NCBI GenBank assembly: GCA_902800925.1
Contig: CADCGD010000011.1
Coordinates: 59,559 to 123,558 of the forward strand
Reading direction: 5' to 3'
Length of the DNA stretch: 64,000 nucleotides
DNA from: an uncultured Bacteroidales bacterium
GTDB taxonomy: Bacteria > Bacteroidota > Bacteroidia > Bacteroidales > Bacteroidaceae
Position numbers and translations under genes: made by a program. The notes beneath the pieces are model-generated. The model was given only the letters and a program-made list of their open reading frames with translations. It made no database searches and was not told where the DNA came from. Below are positions 33,041-41,106 of the stretch, in pieces; the first letter of the stretch is position 1, and each line of letters starts with the position of its first letter.

Positions 33041-34247
33041 GACGGATAGCTTCTATCGGGTCCATGTTGGCTGCCTTTTGGGCAGGGATATATCCAAAGA
33101 GTACGCCAATGCAGACGCACACGAGGAAAGAGACATAGATAGACCATGCTGGTACGCTCGACGGCATACCGAAGGATGCTACGGCAGTGCTGGCGGCAAC
33201 GCCCACGAGGACACCCAGCAGACCACCTGTGACGCTGATGAGTACCGACTCTATCAGGAACTGTAGCGAGATAACGGGGCCTGTGGCTCCTACGGCCATG
33301 CGCAGACCAATCTCCTTGGTACGCTCGGTGACGCTTACCAGCATGATGTTCATAATGCCGATACCGGCCACGAGCAACGAGAAGGCGGCAGCAACGACGA
33401 GAATAATGGTTACGGTATCCATCGTGCTGGACATGGTTTCCATCATTTCTGCCTGCGAACGGATGGTGAAGTCGTCAACGGCCTCGCCCTTCAACTTGTG
33501 GTTGTCGCGCAGCATCTGTGTCAGTTCCTCAATGGCAGCATCGCTCAGCTCTTCGGTGAGTGCCGAACAGACAATGCTGGAGAAGTAGGTCTGGGCGGCA
33601 ATACGCTTCATCACGGTGGTGTAGGGCGCTATGACGACGTTGTCCTGGTCCATGCCCCACGAGTTGTAGCCCTTCGACTTCAGCACACCAATGACACGCA
33701 TGGGGATGCTCTTGAAGCGGATAGTCTTGCCAATGGGGTCGTGACCGTTGAACAGCTCCTTGACGACGGTGGCACCAATGACGCACACCTTCGCGGCTTT
33801 CTTAATGTCTTCTTCAGTGAAGCAGTCGCCTTCCTCCACGCTCCATTGCTTGATATCGAGATACTCCGTCGACTCACCATACATCGAGGTGGTGGTATTG
33901 TTGTTGCCATAGATAGCCTGACCGCTAGCGGTAACTTCAGGAGACACCTTGCTGACGAACTTCTTCTCGCGCATGATGCGTTCGTAGTCAGCTATCTTCA
34001 GCGTCTGCATGGCCGACGGGTCTTGGCGCACACCACCACGCATGTCGGCACCCGGACGGATGGTCAACAGGTTGGTACCCATGGTGGACAGCTCGGCGCG
34101 GATGCTCTCCTTCGAGCCCTGACCGATTGACATCATGATGATAACGGCAGCCACACCGATGATGATACCCAACATGGAGAGGAATGACCTCATCTTATTG
34201 TTGGCTACGGCCCTGATGCTTATCTTAAATAGGTTCAGTAAATTCAT
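33033..34247 (-). CDS. MacB-type ABC transporter permease (FtsX family)
   Basis: 404 residues. It has an N-terminal membrane helix (MRSFLSMLGIIIGVAAVIIMMS), a large periplasmic MacB-PCD domain (GSKESIRAELSTMGTNLLTIRPG...) and three C-terminal helices with the FtsX core (MLVSVTERTKEIGLRMAVGA). The ATPase is encoded separately at 34280-35035, unlike E. coli MacB where the two are fused. It probably works as a mechanotransmitter that drives substrate through the MacA-TolC conduit. Confidence 0.93.
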   Translation of the reverse strand: MNLLNLFKISIRAVANNKMRSFLSMLGIIIGVAAVIIMMSIGQGSKESIRAELSTMGTNLLTIRPGADMRGGVRQDPSAMQTLKIADYERIMREKKFVSKVSPEVTASGQAIYGNNNTTTSMYGESTEYLDIKQWSVEEGDCFTEEDIKKAAKVCVIGATVVKELFNGHDPIGKTIRFKSIPMRVIGVLKSKGYNSWGMDQDNVVIAPYTTVMKRIAAQTYFSSIVCSALTEELSDAAIEELTQMLRDNHKLKGEAVDDFTIRSQAEMMETMSSTMDTVTIILVVAAAFSLLVAGIGIMNIMLVSVTERTKEIGLRMAVGATGPVISLQFLIESVLISVTGGLLGVLVGVAASTAVASFGMPSSVPAWSIYVSFLVCVCIGVLFGYIPAQKAANMDPIEAIRHE

Positions 34248-34252
34248 ATTGT

Positions 34253-34280
34253 CTTACTTCTTACATCTTACTTCTTACAT
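34253..34280. repeat. 7-bp tandem repeat between the ABC ATPase and permease genes
   Basis: CTTACTT, CTTACAT, CTTACTT, CTTACAT. It reaches the TGA stop of the ATPase gene (34280-34282). Confidence 0.85.
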
Positions 34281-35035
34281 CAATCGTCCACAGGTGCTGG
34301 CAACTTGGCGAGGGCCTCTGCTGCTGACTTGATATTTTCGTTGATAGTGTCCTCACGAATCTTGCCGTCGCGCAGGTTGATGTTGCGACTGCTGTATTCG
34401 GCAATCTCAGGGTTGTGGGTCACAAAGATAATGGTGTGCCCTTGCTTGTAAAGCTCCTGGAACAAGACCAGCATTTCGAACGATGTGCGCGTGTCCAGGT
34501 TACCGGTAGCCTCGTCGGCCAGCAGCACGGCAGGCTCGTTGACCAGCGCGCGGGCAATGGCTACACGTTGCATCTGACCACCCGACATCTGGTTCGACTT
34601 ATGCTCCAAGCGGTCGCCCAGACCTACGGCCTGCAGGGCTTTGATGGCAGCCTCGCGGCGTTGCTGGGCATTGTACTTCGAGTTGTACATCAACGGCAGC
34701 TCCACGTTCTCTACGGCGGTGGTCTTCGCCAGCAGGTTGTAGTTCTGGAACACGAAGCCAATCTTCTGGTTCCTCAGGTGAGCACGCTGGGTCTTCGACA
34801 TGGTGCGCACCGAGATGCCGTCCAGGAAGTACTCGCCGCTTGTGGGTGTGTCCAGACAGCCCAACTGGTTCAGTAGCGTAGACTTACCGGAGCCTGATGT
34901 TCCCTGGATGGTGACGAACTCGCCCTCGTAGATCTTGAACGAAACACCCCTCAGGGCCTTCACCGTCTCAGAACCCACCTGGAAGTACCGCTTTACATTC
35001 TGCAGCTCAATTACTACTTTTCTGTTATCTTCCAT
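34280..35035 (-). CDS. MacB/LolD-type ABC transporter ATP-binding protein
   Basis: 251 residues. Walker A GTSGSGKST, Q-loop FQNYNLL, signature LSGGQ-like MSGGQMQRVAIARAL, Walker B AVLLADEATG and H-loop VTHNPE are all present. The C-terminal extension after GKIREDTINEN is short. It energises the FtsX-type permease encoded 33 bases downstream and belongs to the tripartite efflux operon. Confidence 0.94.
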   Translation of the reverse strand: MEDNRKVVIELQNVKRYFQVGSETVKALRGVSFKIYEGEFVTIQGTSGSGKSTLLNQLGCLDTPTSGEYFLDGISVRTMSKTQRAHLRNQKIGFVFQNYNLLAKTTAVENVELPLMYNSKYNAQQRREAAIKALQAVGLGDRLEHKSNQMSGGQMQRVAIARALVNEPAVLLADEATGNLDTRTSFEMLVLFQELYKQGHTIIFVTHNPEIAEYSSRNINLRDGKIREDTINENIKSAAEALAKLPAPVDD

Positions 35036-35120
35036 ATTCTTCTTTTGGGCAAGGACTTCAGGACTTTATGGACTTTTTTGCAATGAATGAGTCCTGTCAG
35101 TCCTGTAGTCCTTGCTAAAT

Positions 35121-36317
35121 TTACTTCTTCTGCTGTTGTCCGCCTTGCTGATTCCTGTTGTTACGTGGACGAGGCATGAAGGGGTTCTGTGCCTGCTGGC
35201 CAGCTTGTTCCATCTCGCCACCGCTAATCTTGAAGTCTACGAGGACGTCGGTGCCCTCGCTGATGCCACTGACAATCTCGGTCAGCATACCGTTGGTAGT
35301 ACCAATCTCCACCTTGTGGGCCTTGAAAGTGTTACCCTCCAGCGTCCATACCTTCATGGGTACTTCCAGATCTTCTATCTGCTGTCCGTCCTTCAGCAGT
35401 GCCTCGTTGGGCGTAAAGCGCAGTGCCTTGGCGGGAACAGCCAGCACACCGTTCTTCTCCAACGTATAGATAGTGACGTTGGCAGTCAGTCCGGGCTTCA
35501 GCTTCAGGTCCTTGTTGGGGGCTGAGATGACAACCTCGTAGGTTACCACATTGCTGGTGGTGGTAGCCTCCTGGCGCACCTGTGTCACCTGTCCCTCGAA
35601 CTTGTCGTCGGGGAAGGCATCGACGGTGAACGTCACGCGCTGACCCTCCTTGACGCCACCGATGTCGGCTTCGTCGATGTCAGCAATCACGCGCATGTCG
35701 GTCAGGTCCTGAGCAATGTTAAACAACTCAGGGGTGTTAAATGAGGCGGCAACAGTCTGGCCTTCCTCCACGCTCTTCGACAGCACTACACCGTCAATCG
35801 GGCTTGTAATGGTAGCATAGCCGAGGTTGGTCTGTGCCTTCTGTACGTTCTCACGACTGGAGGCGGCCGTCTGGCGTGCCTTCTCGTAAGAGAGTTTGGC
35901 CGACTCGTAGTCGTTGGCGCTGACCAGTCCCTTGTCAAACAGCGTCTGGTAGCGCTTGAAGTTGGAGGTCTCGTAGGCCAGCGTGCTCTCGGCACTGGTC
36001 AGGTCAGCCTTGGCGCGGTTCAGTTCGCTCATCAGGTTTGTCTTGTCGAGTTCGGCAATCACCTGCCCCTTCTTGACCACCGAGTTGTAGTCCACATAGA
36101 GCTTTGACACGATACCTGACACCTGTGTACCTACTGTCACGGAGGTCACGGGTTCGATGGTACCTGTGGCGGTAATGGTAGTGTGGATGTCCTGACGCTC
36201 AGCCTTGGCGGTCTCAAACTCCACAGTCTCTTCTTTCTTGCCACCTGAGCACATCCAGATGACGAGGGCTACGATGACTACTGCACCTATGCCCATCCAT
36301 ATCTTCTTATTCTTCAT
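35121..36317 (-). CDS. MacA-like periplasmic adaptor (membrane fusion protein)
   Basis: 398 residues. An N-terminal membrane anchor (IWMGIGAVVIVALVIWMCSGG) is followed by barrel-sandwich halves (TGTIEPVTSVTVGTQVSGIV...ATITSPIDGVVLSKSVEEGQTV) around a coiled-coil hairpin (about 95-150), then a beta-barrel. The C-terminus is Gln/Asn-rich (RPRNNRNQQGGQQQKK). It links the inner-membrane MacB-type transporter with the TolC-like channel encoded 1 base upstream. Confidence 0.93.
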   Translation of the reverse strand: MKNKKIWMGIGAVVIVALVIWMCSGGKKEETVEFETAKAERQDIHTTITATGTIEPVTSVTVGTQVSGIVSKLYVDYNSVVKKGQVIAELDKTNLMSELNRAKADLTSAESTLAYETSNFKRYQTLFDKGLVSANDYESAKLSYEKARQTAASSRENVQKAQTNLGYATITSPIDGVVLSKSVEEGQTVAASFNTPELFNIAQDLTDMRVIADIDEADIGGVKEGQRVTFTVDAFPDDKFEGQVTQVRQEATTTSNVVTYEVVISAPNKDLKLKPGLTANVTIYTLEKNGVLAVPAKALRFTPNEALLKDGQQIEDLEVPMKVWTLEGNTFKAHKVEIGTTNGMLTEIVSGISEGTDVLVDFKISGGEMEQAGQQAQNPFMPRPRNNRNQQGGQQQKK

Positions 36318-36318
36318 A

Positions 36319-37620
36319 TTATATATTTATTTGTTTTCCTTCATAGAATTTCAGCAGCTGCTGCGACAGTATCGTCATATACTTCGACTGCAACTTGTTC
36401 TGCTGGGCGGTCAGCAACTTGTCCTTGCCGCTCAACATTTCCACGATGTTCTTCAGTCCCAGGTTGAACTGCTCCTGCAACAGGTCGTAGCTGGCCTGCT
36501 CGCTGTCAACAGATGCTGAGGCCGAGATGAACTTCTGCTGGTTGTTCACAGCATCGAGCCACAGACCTTCGATGGTATAGTACAGGTTATCCTCTTCCTT
36601 TCGGACCGATAACGTGGCCTGTTCCTGAGCTATTTTCGCCTTGCGGATGGAGGTCTTTGTCTTACGTCCGTCAAAGATGGGGACGCTGACGCCAACGCTG
36701 GCCGACAGTCCCAGACCGTTCTTCATCTGTTGGCCCCAAGATACCTGTGACATGCTGTTGGTTGATGTGCTGGCATTGGCAGACATGGTGACGCTAGGCA
36801 GGTAACCGGCCTTGGCACTCTTCAACTGCAGGTTGCTTGATTCGATTCCCAACTGGCCACTCTTGATTTCTGGACGTTGCATGAGTGCAGCCTCATAGAC
36901 GCTCAGCATCGTGGGAATATCGGCCAGAGCCTGTTGGTCGCTGGTGACTGGAACAGCTATGTCGAACGTGCTCTGGTCAAGCAGTTCCAACTCGCTCTTC
37001 AACTGTTGCTTATATTTGGCCAACTGCGTCTCAGACTCTACAATGGCATATTCGCCGGCCACACGCTGAGCCGTCAACTGGGCCAGGTCAGCTTTCGACA
37101 TCTTGCCCACTTCCACCATCGTGCGCCCGCGCTCCTCGTTCTTCTTACTGGTCTCCAGACTCTGACGGTTCACCTCGATGGCCTCCGTCATGTAGAGTAT
37201 CTGCACAAAGAGCTTGGTGATGGTCTCCTGGATGTCGTTCGACGTCTCTTCAACGGCCAGCTCGCTCTGCTCTGCCGTCAACTTACTCATCTTCAGGGCA
37301 TTGGTGTTCTGACCACCATTCCATACCGTCCACTGCGCATTCACACTGTACGAACCGTTATAGTACGTCTTGTCGGCACCCGACTCGTCAAACGGACTGT
37401 AGCCCACACCCTGATTGGTGTTGGCAGACACCGTGGGCAACAGGGCAGCCCTCGACTGCTTCACGTCCTCCTGGGCACTCTGCACCTTCAGCTTCGCCTG
37501 CTTCAGTGGGATGTTGTTCTCTTTGGCATAGTCGAGGCACTCCTTCAGCGTCCACTGCTTCTGGGCGTGGGTACCAAAGGCCACCAGCATCGCTGCCACA
37601 ATCATAATTACTTTCTTCAT
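36319..37620 (-). CDS. TolC-family outer-membrane channel
   Basis: 433 residues. A signal peptide (MKKVIMIVAAMLVAFGTHAQ) precedes two tandem outer-membrane efflux protein repeats rich in long amphipathic helices (LAVEETSNDIQETITKLFVQ, QASYDLLQEQFNLGLKNIVEM). It is the first gene of the operon TolC-MacA-ATPase-permease-LytS-LytR, with a full-consensus promoter upstream. It would form the exit duct of the efflux system. Confidence 0.93.
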   Translation of the reverse strand: MKKVIMIVAAMLVAFGTHAQKQWTLKECLDYAKENNIPLKQAKLKVQSAQEDVKQSRAALLPTVSANTNQGVGYSPFDESGADKTYYNGSYSVNAQWTVWNGGQNTNALKMSKLTAEQSELAVEETSNDIQETITKLFVQILYMTEAIEVNRQSLETSKKNEERGRTMVEVGKMSKADLAQLTAQRVAGEYAIVESETQLAKYKQQLKSELELLDQSTFDIAVPVTSDQQALADIPTMLSVYEAALMQRPEIKSGQLGIESSNLQLKSAKAGYLPSVTMSANASTSTNSMSQVSWGQQMKNGLGLSASVGVSVPIFDGRKTKTSIRKAKIAQEQATLSVRKEEDNLYYTIEGLWLDAVNNQQKFISASASVDSEQASYDLLQEQFNLGLKNIVEMLSGKDKLLTAQQNKLQSKYMTILSQQLLKFYEGKQINI

Positions 37621-37658
37621 ATCTTCTTTATAGTCTTAACTTCTTCTTTTTATCGCTG

Positions 37659-37689
37659 CAAAGATAGATAATATCGACGAAACAACAAA
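37659..37689 (-). promoter_or_regulatory. Promoter of the efflux/two-component operon
   Basis: On the minus strand TTTG (37686-37689), 19 bases, then TATCTTTG (37659-37666), 38 bases before the TolC start. All six downstream genes are closely spaced, and no other clear promoter was seen before them. Confidence 0.75.
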
Positions 37690-37780
37690 ATATTTCTCAC
37701 TCTTTTTTGGTTTCTATAGCAATAATCTTCCACTTCCTCGATATTTTTCAGAAGTTTATAGGTATTTTAACACGAAAAGG

Positions 37781-37812
37781 TTTGGAATAATCGGGAATAA
37801 TCGCTATCTTTG
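37781..37812 (+). promoter_or_regulatory. Promoter of the aldo/keto reductase gene
   Basis: TTTG (37781-37784), 20 bases, then TATCTTTG (37805-37812), 36 bases before the ATG at 37849. Confidence 0.75.
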
Positions 37813-37848
37813 CACCCAAACGTAACAACTAAAAACTAAACAAATATT

Positions 37849-39204
37849 ATGGATAAGAAAGACAGCAGGAACGAGATGAGTCGCAGAGAGTTTCTGCGCA
37901 AGTTGGGAATGGGCGCCGGTGCTGCTGTGGCTATGGGCATGATGCAGCCTTTCCGTATGTTTGCGCAGGACGAGCTGAAGGTGGTTCCCAGTCGCATGAC
38001 GTATCGTGTGCAGCATGGCTCCGGTGAGCAGATCTCGTTGCTGGGCTTTGGTATGATGCGTCTGCCCAATAACCAGGACGAGGTAAACGAGCTGGTGGAC
38101 TATGCCATCGAGCACGGCGTGAACTACTTCGATACTGCTCCGATGTATATGGGCGGTCAGTCGGAGGTGCTGACGGGTAATGCGTTGAGTCGTCACCCCA
38201 GGGAGAAATACTATGTAGCTACAAAGATGTCGAATCAGCGTCAGAATCTCTGGGGCTTCGATGACTGCAAGCGGATGTATGAGAAGTCGTTTGAGCGTCT
38301 GAAGGTGGACCATATAGACTACTATCTGCTGCACAGCATTGGCGGTGGCGGTATGGAGGCATTGAAGGGCCGTTTCCTGGACAATGGCTTGCTGGACTTC
38401 CTGCTGAAGGAGCGCGAGGCCGGGCGTATCAAGCACTTGGGTTTCTCGTATCATGGCGATGTGCGCCCCTTTGACTATTTGTTGGATCATCAGGATGAGT
38501 ACAAGTGGGACTTCTGTCAGATTCAGATGAACTTCCTGGACTGGCGCCACGCATCGATGGGTAATGGTTGGAGGAAGGATGCCGATGCGGAATACCTATA
38601 CAGCAAGTGTGAGAAGGCGGGTGTGCAGTGTGTCATCATGGAACCCCTGCGAGGTGGTGCCTTCGGACGTATGGCCAAGGAACTGGTTAAACAGTTGCAA
38701 GATGTTCGTCCTAACGACAGTACAGCACGATGGGCTTTCCGCTGGGTAGGGTCCTATCCGAATATCCTGACGACGCTGAGCGGCATGAACCGTATGGACC
38801 ACCTGAAAGAGAATGTCGAGACCTTCTCGCCATTGGAAGTGTGTACTGAGGCGGAGAACACGTTGCTGGCACATATTGCTGACCAGATGTCGGGCTTCCC
38901 CACCATCCCTTGTACGACATGTGCCTATTGCATGCCATGCCCCTATGGCGTGGATATTCCTGGCAACTTTGCCTATTACAACGATGCCGTCAACAGTCAT
39001 ATCCTGCCGTTGCCCGACAAGACGGCGGCCGACTACGCTACGAAGAAACAGCAGTTTGCTGACGGACTGCGCCAGGCGTTGCCCAACACCGAGACGTGGG
39101 CCAGAAGTTGCGCCGACTGTGAGGAATGTCTGCCGAAGTGTCCGCAGCAGATACGCATACCCAACCAGATGGCGCGTATCGTGGAACTGCTGAGACAACG
39201 GTAA
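37849..39204 (+). CDS. Tat-exported aldo/keto reductase with two 4Fe-4S clusters
   Basis: 451 residues. The N-terminus has a twin-arginine signal (SRREFLRKLGMGAGAAVAMG), so the protein is probably exported folded with its cofactors. The aldo/keto reductase barrel follows, with the expected Asp/Tyr region (FDTAPMYMGGQSE), Lys (ATKMSNQ) and His (YYLLHSIGG). The C-terminus holds ferredoxin-type clusters: CTTCAYCMPCPYGVDIP and CADCEECLPKCPQQIRIP. It is likely a periplasmic redox enzyme coupled to an electron carrier; the substrate is unknown. Its stop is immediately followed by the stop of the convergent gene, with no spacer. Confidence 0.92.
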   Translation: MDKKDSRNEMSRREFLRKLGMGAGAAVAMGMMQPFRMFAQDELKVVPSRMTYRVQHGSGEQISLLGFGMMRLPNNQDEVNELVDYAIEHGVNYFDTAPMYMGGQSEVLTGNALSRHPREKYYVATKMSNQRQNLWGFDDCKRMYEKSFERLKVDHIDYYLLHSIGGGGMEALKGRFLDNGLLDFLLKEREAGRIKHLGFSYHGDVRPFDYLLDHQDEYKWDFCQIQMNFLDWRHASMGNGWRKDADAEYLYSKCEKAGVQCVIMEPLRGGAFGRMAKELVKQLQDVRPNDSTARWAFRWVGSYPNILTTLSGMNRMDHLKENVETFSPLEVCTEAENTLLAHIADQMSGFPTIPCTTCAYCMPCPYGVDIPGNFAYYNDAVNSHILPLPDKTAADYATKKQQFADGLRQALPNTETWARSCADCEECLPKCPQQIRIPNQMARIVELLRQR

Positions 39205-39786
39205 CTACAATAATTTCTGGAGACGGGAGCGGAGCTGGTCAGCTTCGCTCTTTCTGATGGAAAGCACCATTTGGCAGGTGCTACCCTTGTAGGTCTGCGA
39301 GACGATGCGAGGCTGCATATCCTTGACGATGCGCATGACATCGTTCATCTGAGGATAGGCAAAGGAATAGTTGATGAGTTCTTCAACCTGACGGGTTTCT
39401 ATCTGAGCGTGGCTGATAGCGTCGGCTGCTGCCTCGCGGTAGGCAATGATAAGACCGCTGGTGCCAAGGTTGACACCACCATAGTAACGCACCACGACGA
39501 TGAGGATGTCCGTCAGTTCGTTGCTGTTAATCTGTCCGAGGATGGGCTTGCCTGCTGTGCTTGATGGCTCACCGTCGTCGTTAGCACGGAACTCCGTGCG
39601 CTCGGCTCCCACCATATAGGCATAGCAGACGTGGCGAGCGTCGTAGTATTTCTTGCGGTACCCAGCCACGATATCCTTCACCTCGTCGACAGTGCTGACG
39701 GGATGGGCAAAAGCGAGGAACTTACTCCGTTTCTCGGTGTAATATCCCTCGCTTGTCTCTTTGATCGTTTTATATTCGTCAGTCAT
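39205..39786 (-). CDS. YigZ/IMPACT-family protein
   Basis: 193 residues from the ATG at 39786. The frame stays open to 39969 but runs antiparallel into the DUF1015 gene region and has no family sequence there. The IMPACT domain is clear: SKFLAFAHPVSTVDEVKDIV, ARHVCYAYMVG, DDGEPSSTAGKPIL, VVVRYYGGVNLGTSGLIIAY. A C-terminal DUF1949-like ferredoxin-fold domain follows. E. coli YigZ homologues are linked to translation control, but the exact role is unknown. Confidence 0.92.
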   Translation of the reverse strand: MTDEYKTIKETSEGYYTEKRSKFLAFAHPVSTVDEVKDIVAGYRKKYYDARHVCYAYMVGAERTEFRANDDGEPSSTAGKPILGQINSNELTDILIVVVRYYGGVNLGTSGLIIAYREAAADAISHAQIETRQVEELINYSFAYPQMNDVMRIVKDMQPRIVSQTYKGSTCQMVLSIRKSEADQLRSRLQKLL

Positions 39787-39788
39787 TC

Positions 39789-39828
39789 TTTCGAAATTTC
39801 GATGTGTCGAAATATCGATATTACGACA
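39789..39828. repeat. 8-bp degenerate tandem repeat containing the DUF1015 stop codon (5 units)
   Basis: TTTCGAAA, TTTCGATG, TGTCGAAA, TATCGATA, TTACGACA. The DUF1015 stop (39821-39823) is in the last unit, and the array runs up to the IMPACT gene start. Confidence 0.8.
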
Positions 39829-41068
39829 GTTTGTGGATGACCAAGCCTGAGCGCAGCTTCGGCTCAAACCAGGTAGCCTTAGGAGGCATGATCTTGCCGC
39901 TGTCGGCAATATCCATAATCTGCTGCATGGTGACAGGGTAGAGGGCCAGTGCGGCACGCATCTCACCATTGTCTACACGACGCTTCAGCTCGCCCAGACC
40001 ACGCAGTCCACCCACGAAGTCGATGCGCTTTGAAGAGCGCAGGTCGCCAATGTTCAGTATCTCGTCGAGAATCAGACGGCTGGAGATGTCGACGTCCAGC
40101 ACACCGATAGGATCGGTATTGTCGTAGGTGCCTTCCTTAGCCTTCAGGCTGTACCAGTGTTCGTCCAGATAAAGTGAGAACTCGTGCAACTGCTGAGGCT
40201 TGTAGATATCGGTACCCTTGTCTTCTACAGTGAAGTTCTTGCCGAGTGCGGCGAGGAATTCTTCTGAGCTCAGTCCATTCAGGTCCTTTACCACGCGGTT
40301 GTAGTCGAGGATGGTCAGCTGTGAAGCCTGGAAGCAGACAGCCATGAAGAAGTTATACTCCTCATCGCCCTTGTGGTTGGGATTCTGCTTCTGCTTCTCT
40401 GCACCAACGAGGGCTGCAGCTGCTGAACGGTGGTGACCGTCAGCGATATACAGTGATGGCATCTTGGCGAACTCAGCGGTGATGGTCTGCATATCCTTGT
40501 CGTCGTCGATAATCCAGAACTGGTGACGGAAACCATCGATGGGTGCAATAAAGTCGTACTCAGGCTCAGTGGCTGCATAGCGCATGATGAGCTCGTTGAG
40601 GATGGCGTTGTCAGGATAAGCAAAGAATACTGGCTCGATATTGGCATTGTTCACGCGGACATGCTTCATGCGGTCTTCCTCCTTGTCGCGACGTGTCAAC
40701 TCGTGTTTTTTGATGTTACCCTTCATGTAGTCGTCGGTATGCGCGCAGACTACCAGACCATACTGCGTCTTGCCGTTCATGGTCTGAGCATATATATAAT
40801 AATGTTCGCGCGCGTCCTGCACCAACCAGCCATTGTCCTGGAACTTCTGGAAGTTCTCAGCAGCCTTCTCATAGACACGTGGGTCATACTCTGAGGTACC
40901 TACGGGGAAGTCAATCTCCGGTTTGATGATGTGATACAGACTCTGGGCGTTGTCGCCAGCCTCGGCACGTGCCTCTTCTGAGTCGAGCACGTCGTAGGGA
41001 CGGCTTTCTACCTTTTCTACAAGTTCTTTTGGTGGGCGAATGCCCTTGAATGGTTTAACGATGGCCAT
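39821..41068 (-). CDS. DUF1015 family protein
   Basis: 415 residues. The whole chain fits DUF1015 (PF06245): MAIVKPFKGIRPP start, SRPYDVL, NNANIEPVFFAYPDN, LYIADGHHRSAAA and VDVDISSRLILDEIL. No signal peptide or membrane segment is seen. In many Bacteroidetes this gene lies with serC and serA, suggesting a serine-related or phosphosugar role. Here serC and serA are absent, and the neighbours are DUF1846 and an IMPACT protein. Function is unproven. Confidence 0.9.
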   Translation of the reverse strand: MAIVKPFKGIRPPKELVEKVESRPYDVLDSEEARAEAGDNAQSLYHIIKPEIDFPVGTSEYDPRVYEKAAENFQKFQDNGWLVQDAREHYYIYAQTMNGKTQYGLVVCAHTDDYMKGNIKKHELTRRDKEEDRMKHVRVNNANIEPVFFAYPDNAILNELIMRYAATEPEYDFIAPIDGFRHQFWIIDDDKDMQTITAEFAKMPSLYIADGHHRSAAAALVGAEKQKQNPNHKGDEEYNFFMAVCFQASQLTILDYNRVVKDLNGLSSEEFLAALGKNFTVEDKGTDIYKPQQLHEFSLYLDEHWYSLKAKEGTYDNTDPIGVLDVDISSRLILDEILNIGDLRSSKRIDFVGGLRGLGELKRRVDNGEMRAALALYPVTMQQIMDIADSGKIMPPKATWFEPKLRSGLVIHKLS

Positions 41069-41076
41069 AATCTTTG

Positions 41077-41106
41077 ACTATTTGACAATTTACTATTTGA
41101 CAATCT
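41077..41106. repeat. 15-bp direct repeat at the DUF1846-DUF1015 junction
   Basis: ACTATTTGACAATTT (41077-41091) and ACTATTTGACAATCT (41092-41106) are adjacent. The second copy reaches the DUF1846 stop codon. Confidence 0.85.

Noticed and set aside
39787-39969. Longer N-terminus for the IMPACT-family protein
   Set aside because: It overlaps the end of the DUF1015 gene and an 8-bp repeat; the family sequence starts right after the ATG at 39786.
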